A stretch of 27,138 nt of DNA from a virus. A program made the position numbers and the translations under genes. The DNA lies in IMG/VR virus record IMGVR_UViG_3300017739_000082, positions 1 to 27,138 of that record; one strand, given 5' to 3'. Each line of letters opens with the position of its first letter. Positions within the stretch are counted from its first letter, which is position 1. Positions 1-7,568 of the stretch are shown in pieces. A model generated the notes under the pieces. The model saw only the letters and a list, made by a program, of their open reading frames with translations. It had not been told where the DNA came from and searched no databases.

Positions 1-660
1 GGAAGTGGAGCCACAGCTGTAGGGCAATTAGAATATGCAACCATAGCTGAGGCTGATATTAGCAATTTAAATGCAAGTAATTTAACATCAGGAACTGTTC
101 CAAGTGCCAGATATAGTGGTGCAGGGTTATCACTAGTACAACGCAGTTATATAAACACCAGTAATACTATTTCTCAGATAGATTTTGCAAATTTAGAGTC
201 TGATACTATGTATAAGTTGGTTGCACCATTTATTACTTTTGGGCCAGATACTAATAGTTCTCCCAGTCAATATTATACAGATCATATAAGAATGTATTGG
301 ATAGGTGATGATGGTAATGCTATGGTGGTTTATCAAGGAAAAACTTACAATTCTAGCGGTGGTTATAATTATTATCAAGACTATAATGCTTCAATAATTG
401 ATTGTAGTATGGCAAGTACAGCAGATAATCAATATCATTTTGAGGCAGAGATATATACAGGTGACGCAACTAATTCCTACATACCTTGGATGTATTTTCA
501 AGGGCAGGCGTTTAACCTAAATAATAAAGCTGAAATTTATGCTACACAAAACCAAAATGGTTATTCAGCAAGAAGAATAGACCAAATAAGAATGACTGGA
601 ACTTCTAGAACTTTTCAAGAAGATACTGAGATTATACTTTATAAATATGAGGAAACCTAA
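1..660 (+). CDS. Tail fibre protein, 5'-truncated by the window edge
   Basis: The reading frame is open from the first base, so the gene begins outside the window; 219 codons remain. The ATG at 208 is in the same frame and is internal, not the start. The visible N-terminal part (GSGATAVGQLEYA, then a stretch ending in SGTVPSAR) is almost the same as the stem of the next gene and of the fibre at 19328, so it is one of a set of paralogous marine-phage fibres. The C-terminal half is rich in Tyr, Asn, Gln and Gly and ends in a beta-strand-like ILYKYEET; related endings close the fibres at 660 and 5024. I infer that the C-terminal half is the receptor-binding tip. The stop overlaps the next start (TAATG), so the two genes are probably translated together. 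Fibre role is inferred from paralogy and composition; no enzymatic motif is visible. Confidence 0.8.
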   Translation, partial: GSGATAVGQLEYATIAEADISNLNASNLTSGTVPSARYSGAGLSLVQRSYINTSNTISQIDFANLESDTMYKLVAPFITFGPDTNSSPSQYYTDHIRMYWIGDDGNAMVVYQGKTYNSSGGYNYYQDYNASIIDCSMASTADNQYHFEAEIYTGDATNSYIPWMYFQGQAFNLNNKAEIYATQNQNGYSARRIDQIRMTGTSRTFQEDTEIILYKYEET

Positions 661-1601
661 TGTCAAAATTAAAAGTAGATAATTTAGAAGCTATTGATCA
701 AAATGTGACCTTAATTCCTAAAGGCACTGGAGTCGTTAAAGTAAAAGGAGCTGGAGGTGCTGACGGAACAGTGCAGCTTACCTCAGCTGACGGAACGAAT
801 GGAGTAAAAATAAAATCACCTCCTCACAGTGCTGGTCAAGATTACACGATGATTTTGCCTGATAATAACATCGAGACTGGGAAGTTTTTAAAAGTAAAAA
901 GTGTGTCTGGAAGTGGAACTTCTGCTACAGGACAGTTGGAATATGCATCAGTAAGTGAACCTGATCTTACTAATTTAAACGCAAGTAATTTCACATCAGG
1001 AACTGTTCCAAGTGCTAGGTTTCCATCGACTTTACCAGGATCTGTTGGAGCCTACGAGTTAGTTCAAAAACAAGAAGTCACACAAAATGGACTTATTTCC
1101 GACATCTCTTTTAGTTTAACTGCAAATACATTATATTCAATAATGGGTAAACAGATGAGTTCAAGTAACTATCAATATGTATTTCCTGATTTCAACTTTT
1201 ATAATTCCTCAAATCAGAACATGTACTTTAATTATTTACAATTCACTCATGCTAAGAATAGTTCTAATACTGGGAGTGTATATAGTGCAGGTGGATTAAA
1301 CATGGATACAGGAGTAAGTAGTCCCAACCCTCCAGATATTATTTTTAGAATGCAATTAAGTGTTTTTCAACATGGTCCTTTTAATTTTTCAGGTGGCACA
1401 GGAGGTAAAAGTGGTTGTATGGGTATGATAAGAGCATTTAGTCATGGACATGAAAATAATAATCTTTTTGAAGCTTACTTCAGGATAACTGGTAATACCA
1501 TAACAGCACCAGCTGGAATACGTTTTCATTGGAATGATGATTCTAATGCTAAATTTAGTAATGGATCACAAATTTTAATGTACAAATACAATGTAAGTTA
1601 A
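660..1601 (+). CDS. Tail fibre protein, paralogue of the preceding gene
   Basis: A 313-residue protein starting MSKLKVDNLEAID, a short N-terminal signature that recurs in weaker form in the fibres at 1983 and 3479 and probably anchors these proteins to a common partner. Residues about 15-100 form a repetitive stem (VKVKGAGG, HSAGQDYTM, GSGTSATGQLEYA) that is shared with the fibre at 19328. This is followed by a linker ending SGTVPSARF and a divergent C-terminal domain rich in Asn, Ser, Phe and Gly, ending ILMYKYNVS. The ATG overlaps the stop of the previous gene and has GAGG eight bases upstream, inside that gene. The conserved stem joined to a variable tip is the usual pattern of a phage host-recognition fibre. 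The exact place in the virion cannot be told from the sequence. Confidence 0.8.
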   Translation: MSKLKVDNLEAIDQNVTLIPKGTGVVKVKGAGGADGTVQLTSADGTNGVKIKSPPHSAGQDYTMILPDNNIETGKFLKVKSVSGSGTSATGQLEYASVSEPDLTNLNASNFTSGTVPSARFPSTLPGSVGAYELVQKQEVTQNGLISDISFSLTANTLYSIMGKQMSSSNYQYVFPDFNFYNSSNQNMYFNYLQFTHAKNSSNTGSVYSAGGLNMDTGVSSPNPPDIIFRMQLSVFQHGPFNFSGGTGGKSGCMGMIRAFSHGHENNNLFEAYFRITGNTITAPAGIRFHWNDDSNAKFSNGSQILMYKYNVS

Positions 1602-1662
1602 TTAAAAAATTACACAACTATAATATAAATATAGATTTATTTAGTAAAAAGGAAGACAGTTA

Positions 1663-1935
1663 ATGTACAAAATGGTAGATGGACAAGTCATCAAAATGAC
1701 AGATGAGGAAATTGCAGCGATGACTGGTAATCCTCCAACAGATAGTGAAAAACTTGCACAGCAATGGGAAGAGATACGTTCATTAAGAAATACTTTGTTA
1801 GCAGAATGCGATTGGAGAGCTAATACAGATGTTACATTATCAGACGATTGGAAAACCTATCGACAAGCATTGAGAGATGTCCCTACCCAAACTGATCCAT
1901 ATAAGATCACTTGGCCGACAGAACCAGGAGCATAA
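1663..1935 (+). CDS. Small tail-assembly-chaperone-like protein (copy 1)
   Basis: A 90-residue protein with an N-terminal variable part and a conserved C-terminal helix pair: RNTLLAECDWR, then LSDDWKTYRQALRDVPTQ and ITWPTEPGA. This layout is that of the phage tail assembly chaperone-like family (Phage_tail_APC), small proteins commonly found directly after marine-phage fibre genes. They are thought to help fold or assemble fibres; that role is family knowledge and is not proven here. It is the first of three copies in the window; the others are at 6238 and 20971. Part of its coding sequence (1840-1886) is identical at the DNA level to the third copy. An AAGGAAG sequence lies shortly upstream of the ATG. 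The gene closes the first fibre set and its stop codon lies inside the first copy of the 28-bp repeated element. Confidence 0.75.
   Translation: MYKMVDGQVIKMTDEEIAAMTGNPPTDSEKLAQQWEEIRSLRNTLLAECDWRANTDVTLSDDWKTYRQALRDVPTQTDPYKITWPTEPGA
1840..1886 (+). repeat. 47-bp identical tract shared with 21328-21374
   Basis: By eye, 47 consecutive bases inside the chaperone-like gene are identical to 21328-21374 in its paralogue about 19.5 kb away, while flanking codons and the paralogue at 6238 have diverged. It is part of both coding sequences. Confidence 0.85.
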
Positions 1936-1959
1936 AATTAGACATTTTAAACTAGATAT
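1932..1959 (+). repeat. 28-bp intergenic element, copy 1
   Basis: Contains the core ATTAGACATTTTAAACTAG preceded by ATAAA and followed by ATAT. Two further copies lie at 3427 and 4977, each just upstream of a fibre gene. The 5' end overlaps the stop codon of the chaperone-like gene, and the 3' end is 23 bases from the next ATG. It has no strong hairpin. It could be a phage promoter with a conserved leader, or a short homology that lets fibre cassettes recombine. Confidence 0.8.
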
Positions 1960-1982
1960 TATAAGTCAATTGATTTAAAATT

Positions 1983-2486
1983 ATGTCAAGAATTAAAGTA
2001 GATGATATACGACATACTTCTAGTAGTAATGATTCAATAACATTCGCTTCAGATTCAAGTGTAAGTCTCAAACATAGTGGATCCGCTAAATTAACTACGA
2101 CAGCTACAGGCGTAAGTATTACTGGAGCGTGTTCTGCAACATCAGTTACAGCTACATCAGTTGAAGATTCAAAAGGTGATTTAAGAAAAATTGTTCAAAA
2201 TTCCCAAACTTCAGCTTATTCACTTGTCGCTGCTGATGCAGGAAAACACATAAGCATCACAACTGGTGGTGTAACAATTCCAGCAAGTGTATTTGCTGCT
2301 GGTGATGCCATTACAATTGTTAATGACAGTGCATCTGACCAAACAATTACTTGCAGTGCAGTAACCACATATCTTGCTAACGATACAAGCACTAAAACTT
2401 CATTAACCTTAAAAGCAAGAGGAATAGCAACCTTTTTATTTGTTTCAGCTACTGTTGTTTATGGTGCTGGAGCAGGACTAGAGTAA
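1983..2486 (+). CDS. Fibre-base protein of cassette 1
   Basis: A 167-residue protein beginning MSRIKVDDIRH, followed by SDSSVSLKHSGSAKLTT. The same N-terminal block, slightly changed, begins the protein at 3479, so the two are paralogous fibre-base modules. The rest is rich in Thr, Ser, Ala and Val with a repetitive beta pattern, as in trimeric fibre shafts, and ends with GAGAGLE. The ATG lies 23 bases after the first 28-bp element. Its stop overlaps the ATG of the next gene (TAATG), which implies translational coupling to the glycine-rich tip protein. I infer that it connects the tip protein to the virion. No catalytic motif is visible. Confidence 0.72.
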   Translation: MSRIKVDDIRHTSSSNDSITFASDSSVSLKHSGSAKLTTTATGVSITGACSATSVTATSVEDSKGDLRKIVQNSQTSAYSLVAADAGKHISITTGGVTIPASVFAAGDAITIVNDSASDQTITCSAVTTYLANDTSTKTSLTLKARGIATFLFVSATVVYGAGAGLE

Positions 2487-3430
2487 TGACTATACAACAG
2501 ATGTTTTTTGGATCTAGTGGTGCTGCTGCTGCAAAGGATATTAATATATTATTAAATGGTAAATGGGGTTCTGACAGTGCTGAAGGTGCTAGTTTAGCTA
2601 CTTATTGGTCTAGTGCAACTCAGAATAACTATACTGGACAAAAAGCTAATGAATATGTACAATCTGACTTTACTAGAGTAGGTGATGGTATTCTTAGTTT
2701 TACTCTTCCTGCTGCCAGTTACAAAATTTATGCGAGGAGTGGTAGTGGTTCAGGGAATAATCGTTGGACAGGAGCTACAGCCACTGCGGATTTAACTCTT
2801 TCTAGTGAAACTCCCCTTTTACTTTTAATTCCGAATCATGGTTCAGGTAACTATGGTGGAGGAGGTGGATTTTTTCTTATTAAAGGAACTGATTACACTG
2901 ATTCTATTAATAATAGTGCTCTTTTAATTTTAGGAGGAGGTGGTGGTGGTTATATGGCCGTAACTACTTACGGAGCACCTGGTAATTTATCTACATCTAC
3001 TGGAACTCGAAGAGGTCCATCGTCCGGAGCCTCTGGAAATTATGACCACGGTGCTGGTTGGTTAGATAGTTATACAGTGACACCTTATTCAAGTGAGACA
3101 GGAACCCAAGCTAGGCATTTTGTAGAAGGTGGTAAAGGTGGAACATCTACTTCATGTAGTACTCCAGGTGGATTTGGTGGTGGAGGTGGAGGTTGTCCTG
3201 GAGGTGGTGGAGGTCACTTAGGCGGTTATCCTGGTACAGATAGTCATAATAGTGGTACTGGTTATGGTGGCACAGGGAATAGTCAATACTCAGGAGGAGG
3301 CGGAGGTACATCAATTTATAATGCTAGTTACGTATCGAATATCAGTGCTTCTTATGGAGCAACTAATAATTCTACTCTGACTTCAGAGACTCAATCAGAC
3401 CAAGGCTACTTTGGAATTTATACAGTATAA
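2486..3430 (+). CDS. Glycine-rich tail tip / adhesin-like protein
   Basis: A 314-residue protein with a short conserved N-terminus (MTIQQMFFGSSGAAAAKD) of the kind that starts many marine-phage tail proteins, then a beta-rich region to about residue 130. After this come several polyglycine runs (LLILGGGGGG near 150, GGFGGGGGG near 230, SGGGGGTS near 270) separated by Ser/Thr/Tyr loops. Glycine-rich stretches of this type occur in the Gly_rich family and in T-even adhesins such as gp38, where polyglycine segments pack together and the loops contact the receptor. By analogy this is probably a receptor-binding tip. It overlaps the preceding fibre-base gene by one base, and its stop lies inside the second 28-bp element, so it forms a discrete cassette with its base gene. 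Confidence 0.72.
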   Translation: MTIQQMFFGSSGAAAAKDINILLNGKWGSDSAEGASLATYWSSATQNNYTGQKANEYVQSDFTRVGDGILSFTLPAASYKIYARSGSGSGNNRWTGATATADLTLSSETPLLLLIPNHGSGNYGGGGGFFLIKGTDYTDSINNSALLILGGGGGGYMAVTTYGAPGNLSTSTGTRRGPSSGASGNYDHGAGWLDSYTVTPYSSETGTQARHFVEGGKGGTSTSCSTPGGFGGGGGGCPGGGGGHLGGYPGTDSHNSGTGYGGTGNSQYSGGGGGTSIYNASYVSNISASYGATNNSTLTSETQSDQGYFGIYTV

Positions 3431-3454
3431 AATTAGTCATTTTAAACTAGAAAT
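3427..3454 (+). repeat. 28-bp intergenic element, copy 2
   Basis: Same element as at 1932, with a GAC to GTC change in the core and AAAT at the end. It overlaps the stop codon of the glycine-rich tip gene and ends 24 bases before the next fibre ATG. The spacing to stop and start is nearly the same as in copy 1. Confidence 0.8.
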
Positions 3455-3478
3455 GGTATAAGAAAATTATTTTTACAT

Positions 3479-4096
3479 ATGTCTTCAGTTAAGGTAGATA
3501 ACATTAAGCATAGACTAAGTACTGATGATTCAGTATCACTCGCATCAGATTCAAGTGTTGCATTAAAACACAGTGGAAATCAGAAATTAGTCACCAGTTC
3601 AACAGGCGTTAGTGTAACTGGAACGTGTGCTGCAACTGCTTTTAGTGGTGATGGTTCAAATTTAACTAACATAGCATTACCAAGCACATTAACAGGATCG
3701 GCTAATCTTTCTGGTTTACTTAAAGAAGGTGTAAATATAACTGCTGGTAAGTTGAGTGATAATACAAATATTGATTTAGCAAATGGTATGGTGCATCTTT
3801 TTACTACAACAGAAACAACTACATCCACACCTAATATTAGATTTAATAGTTCTACTTCTCTCGACTCAAGTATGAGTGTTGGAGAGGCTATATCAGTAAA
3901 TATTATCACGACTGCTGCAGCTGCTGCTTATTCTGCACAACTAACAATTGATGGTGCTGCGGTAACAGAGAATTGGGTTGGTGGAGCTGCACCTTCAGAT
4001 GGTGGCTCAAGTGGTGTTGATATTTATTCTTATACAATTATCAAAACGGCATCAGCTACATTCACTGTCATTGGAAACCAAAGTAAAACATCATAA
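3479..4096 (+). CDS. Fibre-base protein of cassette 2
   Basis: A 205-residue protein starting MSSVKVDNIKH and continuing SDSSVALKHSGNQKLVT, clearly paralogous to the start of the protein at 1983. Residues about 60-70 (GDGSNLTNIA) match a linker often seen in phage fibres and also resemble GANLTNLP in the fibre at 19328. The C-terminal 100 residues (from about GMVHLF to the end) form a Ser/Thr-rich beta domain that resembles the end of the 19328 protein (GMVQTW, then WNGGSAPTLGG compared with WVGGAAPSDGG here). It lies between the second 28-bp element and the LamG-like tip gene, which begins three bases after its stop. Inferred role: fibre shaft that carries the tip protein. Confidence 0.72.
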   Translation: MSSVKVDNIKHRLSTDDSVSLASDSSVALKHSGNQKLVTSSTGVSVTGTCAATAFSGDGSNLTNIALPSTLTGSANLSGLLKEGVNITAGKLSDNTNIDLANGMVHLFTTTETTTSTPNIRFNSSTSLDSSMSVGEAISVNIITTAAAAAYSAQLTIDGAAVTENWVGGAAPSDGGSSGVDIYSYTIIKTASATFTVIGNQSKTS

Positions 4097-4099
4097 TTA

Positions 4100-4966
4100 A
4101 TGAAGCAAGATTTTTGGACATATCAAAAACCTTTGTCAATGACAGGTTTTGGTGGTGGTGCTACTTCACTTAGTTACGCTGGTGCTAGTTCTTCCATTGT
4201 CACCGATGGATTAGTACATTGGTTCGATTTTAGTGACACTAATTCCTATAGTAGTGGAACTACAATAACAGATTTAGGTCCTGCTGGTAATAACATGACC
4301 TTCGTGAATGCACCTACTGTTATCAACAGCAGTTTTGGATCTGGTGGTCGTCACATAGAAATTGGGAATAGTGGTAGTGGTGGCGATAAGTATGCTTACT
4401 ATGGTACTAATTATTCAGATACTTTAACTGGAACTCAAGGCACTAATCCTTTTGCGATAGAAATGTGGGTGAACCTGAAAAATATAAGTGCAGAAACAGC
4501 TGTTTTTGGAGATATGATATCCACTATAAAATATAACCCTGTAGCTGTTAGATATAAAAGATTTGAAATTTTTGTTTATCAGAATAGACTGAAAACACTT
4601 GGTATGAGTGGAAGCACTAACGTTAGTTATTTCCCTAGCGATCTAGTTACGGTTGGCAATAAGAATTACGCTGATGGAACCTATGCTGGTTGGGAACATA
4701 TTGTAGCGACCAGAGAAGACACAAACACTAATGGTATGAAATATTATAGAAATGGTAGTTTAGTTGTACAAGATAATAATAGTATTAATTATAATGGACC
4801 CGATACGGCTGAGGGATACGGATTAAGTCAGGCTTTTTATAGACTAGGTTATGTCTTTGGCACATGCAAATTTGCGATCTTCAGAAGATATATTAATGGG
4901 TCTTTGACAGCAGCAGATGTACAAAAACATTATGATTTGGACAAAGCAAGATTTGGTCTATCTTGA
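4100..4966 (+). CDS. Tail tip protein with LamG/concanavalin-A-like fold
   Basis: A 288-residue protein. After a Gly/Ser-rich N-terminus it has the features of a LamG-like jelly-roll domain: LVHWFDFSDTNSY and ITDLGPAGNNMTF (about residues 36-70), FAIEMWVNLK (about 115-125), WEHIVATRE and MKYYRNGSLVVQD (about 195-225), and AIFRRYINGSLTAADVQKHYD near the C-terminus. Such domains bind carbohydrates or other surface ligands in many extracellular proteins and in marine-phage tail proteins. It occupies the tip position in cassette 2, where cassette 1 has the glycine-rich protein, so the two tips have unrelated folds on related bases. Domain assignment is by motif reading and not by a search. Confidence 0.72.
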   Translation: MKQDFWTYQKPLSMTGFGGGATSLSYAGASSSIVTDGLVHWFDFSDTNSYSSGTTITDLGPAGNNMTFVNAPTVINSSFGSGGRHIEIGNSGSGGDKYAYYGTNYSDTLTGTQGTNPFAIEMWVNLKNISAETAVFGDMISTIKYNPVAVRYKRFEIFVYQNRLKTLGMSGSTNVSYFPSDLVTVGNKNYADGTYAGWEHIVATREDTNTNGMKYYRNGSLVVQDNNSINYNGPDTAEGYGLSQAFYRLGYVFGTCKFAIFRRYINGSLTAADVQKHYDLDKARFGLS

Positions 4967-4976
4967 TTTAAGGTCT

Positions 4977-5004
4977 ATAAAATTAGACATTTTAAACTAG
5001 ATAT
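4977..5004 (+). repeat. 28-bp intergenic element, copy 3
   Basis: Nearly identical to copy 1, including ATTAGACATTTTAAACTAG and the trailing ATAT. Here it begins 11 bases after the stop of the LamG-like tip gene and does not overlap it, so its conservation is not explained by coding. It ends 19 bases before the next fibre ATG. Confidence 0.82.
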
Positions 5005-5023
5005 AAAGTAATAGAAAATTTAG

Positions 5024-6238
5024 ATGGCGTACATAGGGACAGAACCTAATTTCCTTAATCAGAATAGGGAGGTTGATGATATAAGCGGTAGTTTTAACGG
5101 AAGCACTACGACTTTTAACTTGCAAGTTTCTGGTCAAAATGTAAATCCAGAAAGTGTTAATAATGTTTTAGTTTCTGTTGGTGGTGTATTACAAAATCCA
5201 GGAACGGATTATACGATTAATGCAGCCACTATAGTTTTTACAACAGCTCCAGCAAGTGGCTTAGATTTTTGGGGGTTGGTATTAGGTGAATTAGTTAATA
5301 CAGGAGTTGTATCTGACGGAACAGTGACAACAGCAAAAATTGCTGGACAGGCTGTCACTGCACCAAAGTTAGCTAACACTGCAGTCTCAGCAGGTTCTTA
5401 CACAAATGCAGATATTACAGTTGATGCACAGGGAAGACTAACATCAGCTGCTTCTGGTTCCGCAGGAATTTCAGGTATCGATGTACAGGATGAAGGTAGT
5501 GCGTTATCTACAGCTGCAACTACTCTAGATTTTGTTGGTGCTGGTGTCACTGCATCTGGTACTGGTGCGTCTAAAACAATTACTATTCCTGGTGGAGGAA
5601 TTTCAGGTATCACTGTACAGGATGAAGGTAGTGCGTTATCTACAGCTGCAACTACTCTAGATTTTGTTGGTGCTGGTGTTACTGCATCTGGCACTGGAGC
5701 TTCTAAAACAATTACTATTCCTGGTGGTGGTGGTGCATTAGAATTTGTAAGCAGAACTTACGTTTCATCTACTACAAATGCTATTGATTTAACAGGTTTT
5801 GATTATGAGCGTGTTTACAAATTAATAATTAAAAGAGCTCAATGGGGTGGTTCAGCTTATCAAAATTTATATGTACGATTTTTTATCAATGGTGGTTCCA
5901 GTCCTCAAACTGCTGGTGTTTATAATTACATAATTGAACATGCTGGTGGGCATTATACTCAAAATAATGATGATAAATTAAATTTTTATCAATATGGAGG
6001 AGAAAATGAGTATGTAACAGCCACCTTTGAAATTTATACAGGATACTATGGTTACTTAAGAGGGCCTATGCATCATGTAGGTACAACTAATGGCATACGT
6101 TATGCTGATATTAGAGCTACTTTAAATCCTTCTGTCATGACTGCACAAAGAATTAGTGGTGTGAGACTATTTACAAGTGGTTATAGCGATTGGCAAGTCG
6201 GCACCGAAGTTTTACTATTTAGATACAAGGAGAGCTAA
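5024..6238 (+). CDS. Tail fibre protein with an internal tandem duplication
   Basis: A 404-residue protein starting MAYIGTEPNF, a start common in marine-phage fibres. Residues about 17-100 form a beta domain (GSTTTFNLQVSG, then LVSVGGVLQNPGTDYTI, then ASGLDFWGLVLGE) typical of cyanophage tail fibres. A Thr/Ala-rich linker follows, then two copies of a 44-residue unit with VQDEGSALSTAATTLDF and FVGAGVTASG. The C-terminal 160 residues (from about ALEFVSRTY) are a different tip domain with Tyr, Asn and Gly-rich strands that ends VLLFRYKES, resembling the ends of the fibres at 1 and 660. The stop overlaps the start of the second chaperone-like gene. Host-recognition fibre is the inferred role. 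Confidence 0.8.
   Translation: MAYIGTEPNFLNQNREVDDISGSFNGSTTTFNLQVSGQNVNPESVNNVLVSVGGVLQNPGTDYTINAATIVFTTAPASGLDFWGLVLGELVNTGVVSDGTVTTAKIAGQAVTAPKLANTAVSAGSYTNADITVDAQGRLTSAASGSAGISGIDVQDEGSALSTAATTLDFVGAGVTASGTGASKTITIPGGGISGITVQDEGSALSTAATTLDFVGAGVTASGTGASKTITIPGGGGALEFVSRTYVSSTTNAIDLTGFDYERVYKLIIKRAQWGGSAYQNLYVRFFINGGSSPQTAGVYNYIIEHAGGHYTQNNDDKLNFYQYGGENEYVTATFEIYTGYYGYLRGPMHHVGTTNGIRYADIRATLNPSVMTAQRISGVRLFTSGYSDWQVGTEVLLFRYKES
5465..5728 (+). repeat. 132-bp in-frame tandem duplication
   Basis: Two adjacent 132-bp units (5465-5596 and 5597-5728) differ at only a few positions and encode two 44-residue copies of the same stem segment in the fibre gene. The small divergence points to a recent duplication. 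Confidence 0.9.
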
Positions 6239-6507
6239 TGAACAAGTATGTAGATGGTGTTTTAACACCAATGACTGATGCAGAAATTGCAGAATACAAT
6301 GCAAGCATTCCAACAGATGCTGAAATTCTTGCTGGAAAATGGGTAAGGGTACGAACAGAAAGAAATGATTTATTAGCAGAATGCGATTGGAGAGCTTTTA
6401 GTGATGTCACTTTATCTGACGAATGGAAAATTTATCGTCAAGCTCTTAGAGATGTACCAACTCAATCCGATCCAGATAATATTACATGGCCTACAAAGCC
6501 TAGTTAA
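6238..6507 (+). CDS. Small tail-assembly-chaperone-like protein (copy 2)
   Basis: An 89-residue paralogue of the proteins at 1663 and 20971. The N-terminal MNKYVDGVLTPMTDAEIAEYN aligns with the start of copy 1, and the conserved C-terminal block is RNDLLAECDWR, LSDEWKIYRQALRDVPTQ and ITWPTKPS. It starts in a TAATG overlap with the fibre gene, so it is tied to that fibre. At the DNA level it is clearly more diverged from copies 1 and 3 than those two are from each other. The family is Phage_tail_APC-like; the probable role is fibre folding or assembly. It ends the first fibre locus. Confidence 0.75.
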   Translation: MNKYVDGVLTPMTDAEIAEYNASIPTDAEILAGKWVRVRTERNDLLAECDWRAFSDVTLSDEWKIYRQALRDVPTQSDPDNITWPTKPS

Positions 6508-6576
6508 AACGAGATAGTTATTAGCAACTTGCAGTAATTAGATCAATTTAGTAAAATTTAAATAAATACTAAAAAA

Positions 6577-6804
6577 ATGCAGAAAATTTTTAATGCAATA
6601 GCTGTTGCTTCAGGAGTACTCTCTTTAACAGTTGTAGGTAGTGGTTTGTTTGTTTACATCAATAAAGATGCAATAATAAACACTATAAAAGAAAAGGCTA
6701 TGGAATCAATTACAGGTAACTTAGGAGAATCTTTAGGAGACTCTCTTCCCATACCTGATGTTACTGGTCCAGTAGTACCTAAACTTCCTTCAACTAATTT
6801 TTAA
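6577..6804 (+). CDS. Small single-membrane-segment protein, probable cyanophage structural family
   Basis: A 75-residue protein with one N-terminal membrane segment (about residues 5-27, IAVASGVLSLTVVGSGLFVY), a short amphipathic part and a proline-rich C-terminus (PIPDVTGPVVPKLPSTNF). I recall proteins with this proline-rich ending next to tail genes in cyanomyoviruses, but cannot name a function. The stop is followed two bases later by the TTG start of the next gene, so the two are probably co-translated. It could anchor or insert into a membrane; this is inference. Confidence 0.65.
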   Translation: MQKIFNAIAVASGVLSLTVVGSGLFVYINKDAIINTIKEKAMESITGNLGESLGDSLPIPDVTGPVVPKLPSTNF

Positions 6805-6806
6805 AA

Positions 6807-7568
6807 TTGTCTGATATTCCAGAAATTTTAATAAATACTGTAGTTATTCCTAAACTTGATAATTATTATTTTTCAACTATACAATCATTACCTCAGAGTC
6901 CTCCAGTAACTTTACAGATTGGTAATCCAATCATAGATTTACCGGGGTGTGTTAAATTTAATGATTTAAACAAAAAATCAAAAAATTTAGTAGATGAGGA
7001 TGAAAGAGGAAATGTAGTTTTATGTGATGCTGGATCTCCTACTTATGAAGCAATAGATTATCAACCAGAAGAATTAATCTATGTTGAAGATGCTGTAGTT
7101 CCTAATGTACGAACTGCACCAAGAAAAGAACAAGAACAAAAAGAAGAAGAAAAAAATAATGAAAGTGAATTAGGAACTCCTGATCCAAAATTAGATAACA
7201 TACCAAAAGATAATCAGAAAGAATGCCCAGCTCCAAATCAACCAAGAGTTGGAGATTTAACACGTAGTGGAGATGAGATAGTTGTAGGTCATGAATTACA
7301 AGGAAATATTTGTGTAATTTTGTATGAACCAAGTTCTAGTCTTGAAAAACTACTTCCAAATACATCACAAGTAAGTACTACAGCTGTAATTGCTGTCGTA
7401 GCAACGGCTTCAGCAGCTGCAACACCTATCTTATTAAAATTAATAAAGCCATTAATAAAGCAATTAATAAAGAGAATTAAAGGTTTATTAGGAAAAAAAG
7501 ATAGAGAAAAATTTAAAGGATTGCAAAGAAAAAAGAAACTTATTTCGGAATCGAATGAAGATGATTAG
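6807..7568 (+). CDS. Unknown protein with acidic middle and C-terminal hydrophobic helix, TTG start
   Basis: A 253-residue protein. No ATG or GTG is available near the start, and the frame opens at a TTG two bases after the upstream stop, which is the likely start through coupling. The N-terminal 100 residues are mixed. Residues about 105-135 are a charged Glu/Lys/Gln run, and about 190-215 form a hydrophobic Ala/Val helix (VIAVVATASAAATPILL) followed by a strongly basic tail (LIKPLIKQLIKRIKGLLGKK). A hydrophobic helix plus basic tail suggests membrane insertion or DNA contact. I recall similar proteins paired with the preceding small protein in cyanomyoviruses, but know no function. The 3' end overlaps the convergent gene at 7540 by 29 bases. 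Confidence 0.65.
   Translation: MSDIPEILINTVVIPKLDNYYFSTIQSLPQSPPVTLQIGNPIIDLPGCVKFNDLNKKSKNLVDEDERGNVVLCDAGSPTYEAIDYQPEELIYVEDAVVPNVRTAPRKEQEQKEEEKNNESELGTPDPKLDNIPKDNQKECPAPNQPRVGDLTRSGDEIVVGHELQGNICVILYEPSSSLEKLLPNTSQVSTTAVIAVVATASAAATPILLKLIKPLIKQLIKRIKGLLGKKDREKFKGLQRKKKLISESNEDD

Noticed and set aside
3580-3909. 109-codon minus-strand frame
   Set aside because: Antisense to the fibre-base gene at 3479, with a composition explained by that gene and no start signal.
5398-5694. 98-codon minus-strand frame with internal repeats
   Set aside because: It is the antisense shadow of the duplicated stem of the fibre gene; the repeats are those of the plus-strand gene.
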